A program made the position numbers and the translations under genes. From Mycolicibacterium litorale (GTDB lineage Bacteria > Actinomycetota > Actinomycetes > Mycobacteriales > Mycobacteriaceae), in the NCBI RefSeq assembly GCF_014218295.1, contig NZ_AP023287.1, positions 2,852,001 through 2,916,000 on the forward strand: DNA of 64,000 nt, given 5' to 3'. This document shows positions 36,603 through 44,200 of the stretch, piece after piece. Position 1 is the first letter of the stretch. Each line of letters begins with the position of its first letter. Under the pieces are notes generated by a model, which was given only the letters and a program-made list of their open reading frames with translations, did not search any database and was not told the DNA's origin.

Positions 36603-36794
36603 TCAGGTGCCCTGCTGCTGTGCGCGGGCCTCGGCGCCGGTCTGTTCGTCATCGAGTGCGTCGTCGCTGCCGGTCCGGCCGACATAGGTGCCGTCGTCCT
36701 CGTCGCCCTCCTTGCCCGCCCGGGAAGAGGCGACCTTGGCATCGTCGCCGACGTCGGATTCGCTCTTGTCGTCGTCATCGCTTGGGGTGCTCAC
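36603..36794 (-). CDS. Small, highly acidic, disordered protein
   Basis: A 63-residue protein, STPSDDDDKSESDVGDD at the N-terminus, with about one third Asp and Glu and nearly no hydrophobic residues. It is predicted to be disordered. No family recognised. The GTG at 36794 is ten bases after a GGGTAG element with a GGGTT partner 16 bases further upstream, which fits a SigF-type near-leaderless promoter. A small stress-induced protein is the best guess, and that is inference. Confidence 0.65.
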   Translation of the reverse strand: MSTPSDDDDKSESDVGDDAKVASSRAGKEGDEDDGTYVGRTGSDDALDDEQTGAEARAQQQGT

Positions 36795-36804
36795 GGGGGC
36801 AGGT

Positions 36805-36831
36805 CTACCCGCGGTCCGACCTGGTTAACCC
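36805..36831 (-). promoter_or_regulatory. SigF-type promoter of the small acidic protein gene
   Basis: On the minus strand GGGTT (36831-36827), 16 bases, GGGTAG (36810-36805). It matches GGNTT-N16-GGGTA closely and lies ten bases before the GTG at 36794. It is embedded in the 3' end of the frameshifted SnoaL-like gene. Confidence 0.55.
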
Positions 36832-37628
36832 CAGTGACGGGAACAGACGGACACGCGTGATCGCGAACGGTCGGTTCTCGACGTCGGCGATCACGACACC
36901 GTGCTCGCCAGTGGGCGAGTCGATCGCTGCCACCACATGGCGTCCCGCGGCGATCAGCTTGTCGCAGCGGACGTCGCCGAGGGCGCGCAGGAGTTCGGCC
37001 CCGCTGAGCGGGCGGTTCTCGCCGACGGTGATGCGTGCGCCCCTGCCCAGCCTGCGCCGCACCGCCACTTCGTCGCCTGCGCGGGCGTCCTCGAGGAACC
37101 GCGCGACGTGGCGTCGGCCGGAGGGACCCGCCCCCGAAGCCCGGCCAGGAATCCGGCCGCCCCGCCCAGCCCCTGGTTGCGCAGCAGCCCCACCGTCAGT
37201 GCACCACCGGCGGGCACGGCCCGCGGACCGCGGCGCAGGAACGTCGCGACCATGCCCGGCAGCTCCCAGAACGCCTGCAGCCGGGTGATCTTCAGCTCGC
37301 CGTCCACCCCGGCGAGGTCGTACCGGAGGACGGCGGGGATCCGCATCGTCACCCCTGCCGTCATCCCCACCTCGAGGTCGACATCGCGCACGACCGTTTC
37401 GTCGACGACCACGTCGCGGCGCACGTGGAAGGTGATGTCGCGCGGGGCGATGAACGTCGCGTAGAACCGGTCGATCTCGGCGAGGCCGCGGTGCGGACGG
37501 CTGCCGACCGGGTCCTCGATCACCGCGTCCGGCGTGTAGAGCGCGACCCAGCCGGCGCGGTCGTGCTCGGCCACCAACCGCGGTGACCGCTCGACCGCCG
37601 TCAGCAGGTCATGTCGGGGGAAGGCCAT
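36805..37628 (-). pseudogene. SnoaL-like gene broken by a -1 frameshift
   Basis: The N-terminal 170 codons (from ATG 37628, MAFPRHDLLTAVERSPRLV) encode a SnoaL/NTF2-like domain followed by a helical segment. The frame then becomes an implausible Ser/Arg/Ala-rich reading. In another frame the protein continues smoothly as RRHVARFLEDARAGDEVAV and ends GLTRSDRG at 36805. The switch falls in or next to a run of five G on the coding strand (37131-37135), so one base appears lost relative to a 274-residue ancestor. A GAGAGAGG ribosome site is intact. It may be a true pseudogene, a strain-specific mutation or a sequencing error in a homopolymer. Function unknown. Confidence 0.7.
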
Positions 37629-37714
37629 GCGGTCACCTCTCTCGCGCGAGACGAACTGTGAGTACCGTGAGTGTTGCGGCCCACGAGGAGGACGGCAACG
37701 ATGGACACACGACC

Positions 37715-38104
37715 ATGAGCAACAGCGGACCATTCGGCTTCGACCCCGACGATCTCGACCGCGTCGCCCGCGAGGCGCTCGAGGGTGTCGGCCGGTTCTT
37801 CACCACCTCGGGTGAGCGCGCCGGATGGAGCGCGCTGCTCGACGAGCTGGGGCGGTTCAGCCGGCCCCGGCCCGAGCCGGAGACGACCGGCGAGGCCGGT
37901 GACGGCGTGTGGGCGATCTACACCGTCGACGCCGAGGGCGGCGCGCACATCGAGCAGGTCTACCCCACCGAACTCGACGCGCTGCGGGCCAACAAGAACA
38001 ACACCGATCCCAGCCGCAAGGTGCGGTTCCTGCCGTACGGGATCGCGGTCAGCGTGCTCGACGCCAGCACTGGTACCGATACGCACACCGACTCGGCGGA
38101 GTAG
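37715..38104 (+). CDS. Conserved hypothetical protein
   Basis: A 129-residue soluble protein, MSNSGPFGFDPDDLDRVAREAL at the start, with a central DGVWAIYTVDAEGGAHIEQVYP and a C-terminal RKVRFLPYGIAVSVLD. The central and C-terminal parts form a compact alpha/beta unit. No known motif. An AGGAGG site at 37685-37690 serves a five-codon leader (ATG at 37701, ending TGA) whose stop overlaps this ATG. An upstream in-frame GTG is also possible. Divergent from the SnoaL-like gene. Confidence 0.7.
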   Translation: MSNSGPFGFDPDDLDRVAREALEGVGRFFTTSGERAGWSALLDELGRFSRPRPEPETTGEAGDGVWAIYTVDAEGGAHIEQVYPTELDALRANKNNTDPSRKVRFLPYGIAVSVLDASTGTDTHTDSAE

Positions 38105-38182
38105 GGCCGAAAGCGGTCGTGGCCCCTCGGCCACCGGCTAGGCTTTGCCCGCTGGGCCGTCGAGTGAGCCGTGAGGGTGGAC

Positions 38183-38605
38183 ATGTTTCGTGAACTTCTC
38201 GTCGCCGCGTCGATCGCGGGAGCCGCTGTCGGGCTGGCGCCGGGCGCTGTCGCCGACCCGTCGAACGACTACCACGACGACCCCGGCCGGTACCCCACGG
38301 ATGTGCCGGGTATGAGCTACGAGGCAAAACTCGGTGCGCCCTGCTACAGCTGGGAGCGCAACGTCTTCGGCCGCGGCCGCGGCGGCGAACCGCTGCAGTG
38401 CAAGTGGATCCCCAACCAGTGGCCCCCGGTGTACACCGGGTTCTGGACGGCGACGTACGCGCTGCACGGCGTCCAGGACATCGGTGCGCCGTGCCCCGGT
38501 CCCCAGTCCGCCGCCCAGGCACCCGACGGGCGGCCGCTGCTGTGCGTGGGGGCACGCGGCTGGCAACCGACCGTGCTGACCGGCAGCGGCCTGCACCCGG
38601 CCTGA
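38183..38605 (+). CDS. Small secreted protein
   Basis: A 140-residue exported protein. The N-terminus MFRELLVAASIAGAAVGLAPGAVADPS is a signal peptide with probable cleavage at AVA-DP (about 25). The mature part has four cysteines (APCYSW, LQCKW, APCPGP, LLCVG), suggesting two disulphides, and a tryptophan-rich stretch (WIPNQWPPVYTGFW). The ATG 38183 is preferred because GAGGGTGG lies at the right distance; a GTG four codons upstream is possible. Secreted proteins of this type are common in mycobacteria; function unknown. Confidence 0.78.
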   Translation: MFRELLVAASIAGAAVGLAPGAVADPSNDYHDDPGRYPTDVPGMSYEAKLGAPCYSWERNVFGRGRGGEPLQCKWIPNQWPPVYTGFWTATYALHGVQDIGAPCPGPQSAAQAPDGRPLLCVGARGWQPTVLTGSGLHPA

Positions 38606-38613
38606 GACTTTCG

Positions 38614-38642
38614 ACCATACGGGCGCCCCTTCGTTGTATGGT
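38614..38642 (+). promoter_or_regulatory. Operator-like inverted repeat over the FadD promoter
   Basis: ACCATAC (38614-38620) and GTATGGT (38636-38642) are perfect 7-base inverted arms separated by 15 bases. The right arm contains TATGGT, a -10 box six bases before the ATG at 38649. A repressor dimer bound here would block a leaderless promoter. The protein is unknown. Confidence 0.5.
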
Positions 38643-38648
38643 CTGCCC

Positions 38649-40313
38649 ATGACCGACGGCGCTGTGAGTTTCGATCTGTCGACCGTGTTCGCGACGGTGG
38701 CCGAAGCGGTCCCCGACAACACGTTCCTGGTGTGGCGGGACCGTCGGCTCACCTACGCCGAGGCGAACGCGCGCGTGGACGGTGTCGCGCACTACCTGGC
38801 CTCGGTCGGACTGGGCTGCCACACCGAACGGGACGGGCTGCGGGGCCACGAATCCGGACAGGACCACCTCGGGATCTACCTGCGCAACGGCAACGAGTAC
38901 CTCGAGGCGATGATCGGCAGCTACCGCGCCAGGGTCGCACCATTCAACGTCAACTACCGCTACGTCGGAGAGGAACTCACCTACCTGCTCACCGACGCCG
39001 ACGCCAAAGCCCTGGTCTACGGCGCGGAGTTCGCACCGCAGGTGGCGGCGGTGCGCGACCGGCTGCCGAACCTGCGGGTGCTGATCCAGGTCGCCGACGA
39101 TTCGGGTAACCAATTGCTGCCCGGCGCAGTCGATTACGAGTCCATCGTCACCACGGCCGCGCCCGCGGGCGGGATGCCGGTGCCGACCGGTGACGATCTG
39201 TACATCCTGTACACCGGCGGCACGACAGGTATGCCGAAGGGCGTGCTGTGGCGCCAGCACGACATCTTCCTGTCGTCGATGGGCGGCCGGCCGTTCGGCA
39301 GCGACACGTTCCTGTCGTCCTACGCCGAACTCGCCGAACGCGCGCGGGCCGGCGCCGGTGCGATGGGGCTGTTGATGATCCCGCCGTTCATGCACGGTGC
39401 CGCGCAGTGGGCGGCGTACAACGCGATCACGATGGGTGGCCGGCTGGCCATCCCCGACCACGTCGACCGGTTGCATCCCGACGACGCGCTGCGGGTCGCC
39501 GCCCGTGAGCGCGTGCTGAGCATCCCGATGGTGGGCGACGCGGTCGCCCGCCCGCTGCTCGACGAGATCGAGCGGGGTGACTACGACCTGTCGGGCCTGG
39601 TCACCCTCACCAACGGCGGGGCGCCGCTGTCGCCGACGGTGCGCGACCGCATCCTCGCGGCGCTGCCCCATGTGATCGTGATGGACGCCGTCGGGTCCTC
39701 GGAGTCCGGTGCGCAGATGAGCACCTACGCCAGCGCGGGCGCCGAGATCGAGGCGGCCACCTTCACCCCGCAGAGCGACACCGCGGTGATCGCCGCCGAC
39801 TTCAGCCGGGTGTTGCGGCCCGGTGAGGGCCAGGGCTGGCTGGCGCGCCGCGACCTGGTCCCGCTGGGCTATCTCGGCGACGAGGCCAAGACCGCCAAGA
39901 CCTTCCCCACCATCGACGGCGTCCGCTGGTCGGTGCCCGGTGACCGCGCGAACGTGTTGCCCGACGGCCGGATTCAGCTGCTGGGCCGCGACTCGGTCAC
40001 CATCAACTCCGGCGGCGAGAAGATCTTCGCCGAGGAGGTCGAACGGGCTGTCGCGGCCCATCCGGCCGTGTACGACGTCGTGGTGGTGGGCCGTCCGTCT
40101 GAGCGCTGGGGCAGTGAGGTCGTCGCGGTCGTGCAGTTCACCGACGGCGCGTCGGCCACCGACGAGGAACTGGCCGAGGTCTGCTCCCGGTCGATCGCCC
40201 GGTACAAGGTGCCGAAGGTGTTCATCCGGACCGAGAAGGTGGTGCGCTCGCCGGCGGGCAAGGCCGACTACCGCTGGGCGAAATCGGTGGCCACCGAGAG
40301 TGTGACCAGCTGA
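38649..40313 (+). CDS. Acyl-CoA synthetase (FadD type)
   Basis: A 554-residue adenylate-forming enzyme that activates a carboxylic acid to its CoA thioester. The P-loop motif YTGGTTGMPKGVLWR (about 192-206), the A5 motif region DAVGSSESGAQ, the A7/A8 part IPGDRANV-like WSVPGDRANV and the terminal A10 lysine in SPAGKADYRWAK are all present. It is most similar in layout to mycobacterial FadD3/FadD19-like synthetases acting on sterol side chains or fatty acids, but the substrate is open. It probably has its own leaderless promoter. Confidence 0.9.
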   Translation: MTDGAVSFDLSTVFATVAEAVPDNTFLVWRDRRLTYAEANARVDGVAHYLASVGLGCHTERDGLRGHESGQDHLGIYLRNGNEYLEAMIGSYRARVAPFNVNYRYVGEELTYLLTDADAKALVYGAEFAPQVAAVRDRLPNLRVLIQVADDSGNQLLPGAVDYESIVTTAAPAGGMPVPTGDDLYILYTGGTTGMPKGVLWRQHDIFLSSMGGRPFGSDTFLSSYAELAERARAGAGAMGLLMIPPFMHGAAQWAAYNAITMGGRLAIPDHVDRLHPDDALRVAARERVLSIPMVGDAVARPLLDEIERGDYDLSGLVTLTNGGAPLSPTVRDRILAALPHVIVMDAVGSSESGAQMSTYASAGAEIEAATFTPQSDTAVIAADFSRVLRPGEGQGWLARRDLVPLGYLGDEAKTAKTFPTIDGVRWSVPGDRANVLPDGRIQLLGRDSVTINSGGEKIFAEEVERAVAAHPAVYDVVVVGRPSERWGSEVVAVVQFTDGASATDEELAEVCSRSIARYKVPKVFIRTEKVVRSPAGKADYRWAKSVATESVTS

Positions 40314-40326
40314 CAGACGGGCGCTC

Positions 40327-40332
40327 TACCAT
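40327..40332 (+). promoter_or_regulatory. Probable leaderless -10 box of the histidine kinase gene
   Basis: TACCAT lies six bases before the GTG at 40339. It suggests the kinase-rsbQ-rsbP-ligase group has its own promoter just after fadD. Confidence 0.45.
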
Positions 40333-40338
40333 CGGTCC

Positions 40339-42180
40339 GTGAGTGTCACCGGCCGAACGCAGGCGGTGCCCAACCGGCTGCTCAGGCTCCTGCTCCGCCC
40401 GACCGCACCTCCGTTGTGGCTCGGTGTGGCCGTGGCGGTCGGGTTCATCGGCGTCGAGACGCTCCTGGTGTTCCAGCTCAAGCGCGTGGCACCGGAGAAC
40501 GCGTTCGGGGCGGTGTTCCTGCTCGGTGTTCTCGTGGTGTCCGCAGGCTGGGGTTTCGGCCTGGCGATCGCCACCTCGCTGGCCAGTGCGCTGGTGTACG
40601 TGTACTTCCACCTGGAAGGCACCGACAGTCTGGCGCCCGCGGTGTCGGTCTTCCTGCCGCTGGCGCTGCTGACCAATCTGCTCGTCGGGCAGGCACGGCT
40701 GCGCGCCGCCGAGGCCGAACAACGCCGCGTGGAGGCCGACCTGTCCGCCGAACTCGCCCGCTCCACCCTCGGCGCCGGTGACCTGCGGGCCGCGCTCGAC
40801 AGCGCGGGCCGCCGGATCGCCGAGGTCCTGGAACTGCCGTTCGCGGTGCTCGGCCTCGGCGACCTGACGGCAGACGCCCGGTCCACCGCGGTGGCGCTGT
40901 GCGACGGTGCGGAACGGATCGGAACACTGCTGGTGCCGGCCGATCTGCCGGCCGACGCCCGCCGGCGCGTGCGGCGCATCCTGCCGTCGCTCGAGGCTCT
41001 GCTGGTGTCCACCCGGGACCGGCAGCAGATCAATGCGGCGCTCGCGGCCACCCATGCCGAGGTCAGCGCGCTGGCCGATCAGCAGGCCGCGTTGCGCCGC
41101 GTCGCCACGCTGGTGGCTCGGGGTGCCGAACCGGCGGAGGTGTATCCGGCCGCGGTGACCGAACTGGCCGCCGGACTCGGCGTCGAACACGTGACACTGG
41201 TCGCCTACGACGGTGACACCGACTGTGTGGTCCTCGCGGCCAGAGACAGCAGGGACACCGCGACCCTCAGCCCCGGTGAGCGGCTCAGCCTCGACGGGGA
41301 CAGCCTGACCCGGCGGATCCGGATGACCGGCCGGCCGGCCCGCATCGACGACTACGCCGGGCTCGGCGGGCCCATCCCCGCCCGGCTGCACGGGCTGCGG
41401 GTCCGTTCGGGCGTCGGCGCACCCGTGATCGTCGACGGACGGCTCCGTGGCGCCGTCCTCGTCGGTTCGGTCACCGCGGACCCGCTGCCGGCGGAGTGCG
41501 AGGCCAAGGTCGGCGACTTCGCCGACCTGATCGCCACCGCGATCGCCAACGCCGAGACCCGAGCCGAGCTCAAGGCCTCCCGCAGCCGCATCATCACCGC
41601 CGCCGACCATGCGCGCCGGAGCCTGGAACGCGATCTTCACGACGGCGCCCAGCAGCGGATCGTGTCGCTCGGCCTGGAGGTGCGCGCACTCGAGGCGTCG
41701 CTGCCTCCCGACGCCGAGCAGCAGCGGCACGCGATGTCACGGGTGGCCACCGGCCTGGCCGATCTCCACCACGATCTGCAGGAGCTGTCCCGTGGGATCC
41801 ATCCGGCGATCCTGTCCCGGGGCGGGCTGGGCCCGGCGATCAAGACGCTGACCCGGCGCTCCGCCGTCCCGGTCGAGCTCGACCTCGACGTCGACCGCCG
41901 GCTGCCGGAATCGGTCGAGGTGGCCGCGTACTACGTCGTCGCCGAGGCGTTGACCAATGCCGCCAAACATGCGCGCGCCTCGCAGGTGACGGTGCACGCG
42001 CGCGCCGGGGACCGCGCGCTGCACCTGGCTGTCGCCGACGACGGTGTGGGCGGCGCCGACGCATCGGCCGGCTCGGGGCTGATCGGCCTCAAAGACCGGG
42101 TCGAGGCGGTGTCGGGGCACCTGGAGGTCACCAGCGTCCACGGCGCCGGCACCACGTTGACGGTGGAGATTCGGCTCTGA
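40339..42180 (+). CDS. Membrane sensor histidine kinase, NarL/DesK (HisKA_3) type
   Basis: A 613-residue kinase. The N-terminus has three or four transmembrane helices (about 25-45, 55-75, 76-92, 100-117), then a helical linker, a GAF domain (about 250-405), a HisKA_3 dimerisation domain with phospho-acceptor histidine 434 (RSLERDLHDGAQQR) and a HATPase_c domain (about 525-613, with EALTNAAKHARA and DDGVGGAD motifs). No response regulator is encoded next to it, so its target is elsewhere or it acts on its neighbours. The stop is 33 bases before rsbQ. Confidence 0.9.
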   Translation: MSVTGRTQAVPNRLLRLLLRPTAPPLWLGVAVAVGFIGVETLLVFQLKRVAPENAFGAVFLLGVLVVSAGWGFGLAIATSLASALVYVYFHLEGTDSLAPAVSVFLPLALLTNLLVGQARLRAAEAEQRRVEADLSAELARSTLGAGDLRAALDSAGRRIAEVLELPFAVLGLGDLTADARSTAVALCDGAERIGTLLVPADLPADARRRVRRILPSLEALLVSTRDRQQINAALAATHAEVSALADQQAALRRVATLVARGAEPAEVYPAAVTELAAGLGVEHVTLVAYDGDTDCVVLAARDSRDTATLSPGERLSLDGDSLTRRIRMTGRPARIDDYAGLGGPIPARLHGLRVRSGVGAPVIVDGRLRGAVLVGSVTADPLPAECEAKVGDFADLIATAIANAETRAELKASRSRIITAADHARRSLERDLHDGAQQRIVSLGLEVRALEASLPPDAEQQRHAMSRVATGLADLHHDLQELSRGIHPAILSRGGLGPAIKTLTRRSAVPVELDLDVDRRLPESVEVAAYYVVAEALTNAAKHARASQVTVHARAGDRALHLAVADDGVGGADASAGSGLIGLKDRVEAVSGHLEVTSVHGAGTTLTVEIRL

Positions 42181-42213
42181 AACCCCCGATCAGCGGCCGG
42201 AAGTGACAAGATC

Positions 42214-43020
42214 GTGTCGATGGATGTGCATTCCCGGAACAACGTCCGGATCGTGGGCCCCGAGCAGGGATCGACGATTGTGCTGGCGCACGGTTTCGGG
42301 TGCGACCAGAACCTGTGGCGGCGGGTGACCCCACGGCTGGCGCCGGAGTTCCGTGTCGTCCTGTTCGATCACGTGGGCTCGGGATCGTCGGATCCCGCGG
42401 CATGGGACGCCGACCGCTACTCGTCGCTGCAGGGCTACGCCGACGACATCCTGCTGCTCCTGCGCGAGCTCGACCTGCGCGACGTGGTGTTCGTCGGGCA
42501 CTCGGTGGCGGCGATGATGGGAGTGATCGCCGCCGGCGCGGATCCGAGCCGGTTCGCCAAGCTGGTGCTGCTCACCCCGTCCCCCTGTTACGTCGACGAC
42601 GGGGACTATCGGGGCGGGTTCTCCCGCGCGGACATCGACGAACTCCTCGAATCGATGGAGAGCAACTACCTCGGGTGGTCGCGGGCGATGGCGCCGACCA
42701 TCATGGGCGCCCCGGAGCAGCCCGAGTTGTCCGAGGAGTTGGCCGAGAGTTTCTGCCGCACCGACCCGGCCCGGGCGCGGGTATTCGCCCGGGCCACCTT
42801 CCTGTCCGACAACCGCGCCGATCTCGACCGCGTCCACGTCCCGACCCTGGTGGTGGAATGCGCGTACGACGCCATCGCCCCGCGGGGTGTGGGCGCGTTC
42901 GTCCACGACCACATCGGGGGCAGTGCGCTACTCACCCTCGAGACGACCGGTCACTGCCCTCATCTCAGCGCCCCGGAGGAAACCGCCGAGGCCATCGCCA
43001 CCTTCGCCCGGTCGACGTGA
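42214..43020 (+). CDS. rsbQ: RsbQ-type alpha/beta hydrolase, energy-stress activator
   Basis: A 268-residue alpha/beta hydrolase. It matches Bacillus subtilis RsbQ across its length: HGFGCDQNLW, VLFDHVGSGSSD, GYADDILLLLRELDL, FVGHSVAAMMG, PSPCY, GGF, FCRTDPARAR and GHCPHLSAPEE. The triad falls at serine 97, aspartate 219 and histidine 247, nearly the same numbers as in Bacillus (96, 219, 247). RsbQ makes or handles a small hydrophobic ligand that lets the PAS domain of RsbP switch on its phosphatase. The next gene is exactly such a PAS-PP2C protein, coupled by GTGA. The family is also related to plant karrikin and strigolactone receptors. GGAAG precedes the GTG start. Confidence 0.92.
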   Translation: MSMDVHSRNNVRIVGPEQGSTIVLAHGFGCDQNLWRRVTPRLAPEFRVVLFDHVGSGSSDPAAWDADRYSSLQGYADDILLLLRELDLRDVVFVGHSVAAMMGVIAAGADPSRFAKLVLLTPSPCYVDDGDYRGGFSRADIDELLESMESNYLGWSRAMAPTIMGAPEQPELSEELAESFCRTDPARARVFARATFLSDNRADLDRVHVPTLVVECAYDAIAPRGVGAFVHDHIGGSALLTLETTGHCPHLSAPEETAEAIATFARST

Positions 43021-44198
43021 ATCCCCACGAAACCAGCCAGCAGACAAGCGAATTCACGGTCGAGGACCTCTACGACCGGGCCCCGTGCGGCCACGTCGCG
43101 ACCGGGCCGGATCGGCGGATCCTGGCGGTGAACGACACCCTCGCCAGGTGGCTCGGCAGATCCCCTGAGGATTTGATCGGCACGCCGTTCACCGATCTGC
43201 TGACCGTCGGCTGCCGGATCCACTTCGAGACCCACTTCGCCCCCCTTCTGCATGTCGCCGGCGAGATTCGTGGGGTGACCGTCGATCTGCACGCGGCCGG
43301 CGGCACGCGCCTGCCCGCGCTGCTCGCCGCCAACGCCGAGACCGATGCGTCCGGAGCGCCGACCACCATCCGCTTCGCGCTGCAGGACGCCAGCGACCGC
43401 CGGGCCTACGAGCGTGAACTGCTGGCCGAGCGCCAGCGCGCCGAGCAGGAACGGGCGCGGGCGACGGCCCTGGCGCGCACGCTGAAGCGGTCGTTGCTGC
43501 CGCCCGCCCTGTCGCCGCCGGCCGGCCTGGAAGCCAGTGCCCATCTGCACGCCGCATCCGACGACGAGGTGGGCGGCGATTTCTACGACCTGTTCGCGCT
43601 GGGTCATGACCGGTCGGCGTTCTTCCTGGGTGACGTCTGCGGTAAGGGGGTCAGCGCCGCGACCGTCGCCTCACTCACCCGCTACACGCTGCGCGCGGCC
43701 GCGGTCTTCGACGACGATCCGGTGGCGGTGCTGCACAACCTCGACACCGTGCTGATCAACGAGTACGGCGCGGACGGGACGCATTTCTGCACCGTGGTGT
43801 TCGGCCTGCTGATCCGCGACGGCGACGGGTTCGACGTACACCTCGCCAGCGGCGGCCATCCACCGGCGCTGCTGCTCAACGCAGACGGTGCGGTCCGGAA
43901 GGTCAGCACCGAAGGCGGTCAAGCCGTGGGGATCTTCAGCAACGCCCGGTTCGCGTCGGCGCGGATCCACCTCGGCGCCGGTGACACCCTGGTCCTGTAC
44001 ACCGACGGGGTCACCGAGGCCCGGATCGGCCGCGGCACAGAGCGTTTCGACGATCACGATGCGCTGATTCAGCTGGCACGCGCGCACGCGCCAACCACCG
44101 CCACCGAGATCGTCGCGACGCTGCGACACCTGTTGGCCGAACTCGGCGACGGGGTGGAGGACGATGCGGCGGTACTCGCGCTCGGGGTGCCCCGGTAG
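43017..44198 (+). CDS. rsbP: RsbP-type PAS-PP2C (SpoIIE) serine phosphatase
   Basis: A 393-residue phosphatase with a PAS domain (about 15-125), a coiled-coil linker (about 128-155, ERELLAERQRAEQERARA) and a PP2C/SpoIIE domain (about 170-390). Metal-binding acidic motifs are GGDFYD (186-191), GDVCGKG (205-211), LYTDGVTEA and the terminal DDAAVLAL. Domain order and length agree with B. subtilis RsbP (403 residues), which dephosphorylates the anti-anti-sigma factor RsbV under energy stress. The start GTG overlaps the rsbQ stop. Its likely substrate is a STAS protein; one is encoded about 4 kb away at 48122-48568. Confidence 0.92.
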   Translation: MNPHETSQQTSEFTVEDLYDRAPCGHVATGPDRRILAVNDTLARWLGRSPEDLIGTPFTDLLTVGCRIHFETHFAPLLHVAGEIRGVTVDLHAAGGTRLPALLAANAETDASGAPTTIRFALQDASDRRAYERELLAERQRAEQERARATALARTLKRSLLPPALSPPAGLEASAHLHAASDDEVGGDFYDLFALGHDRSAFFLGDVCGKGVSAATVASLTRYTLRAAAVFDDDPVAVLHNLDTVLINEYGADGTHFCTVVFGLLIRDGDGFDVHLASGGHPPALLLNADGAVRKVSTEGGQAVGIFSNARFASARIHLGAGDTLVLYTDGVTEARIGRGTERFDDHDALIQLARAHAPTTATEIVATLRHLLAELGDGVEDDAAVLALGVPR

Positions 44199-44200
44199 TC

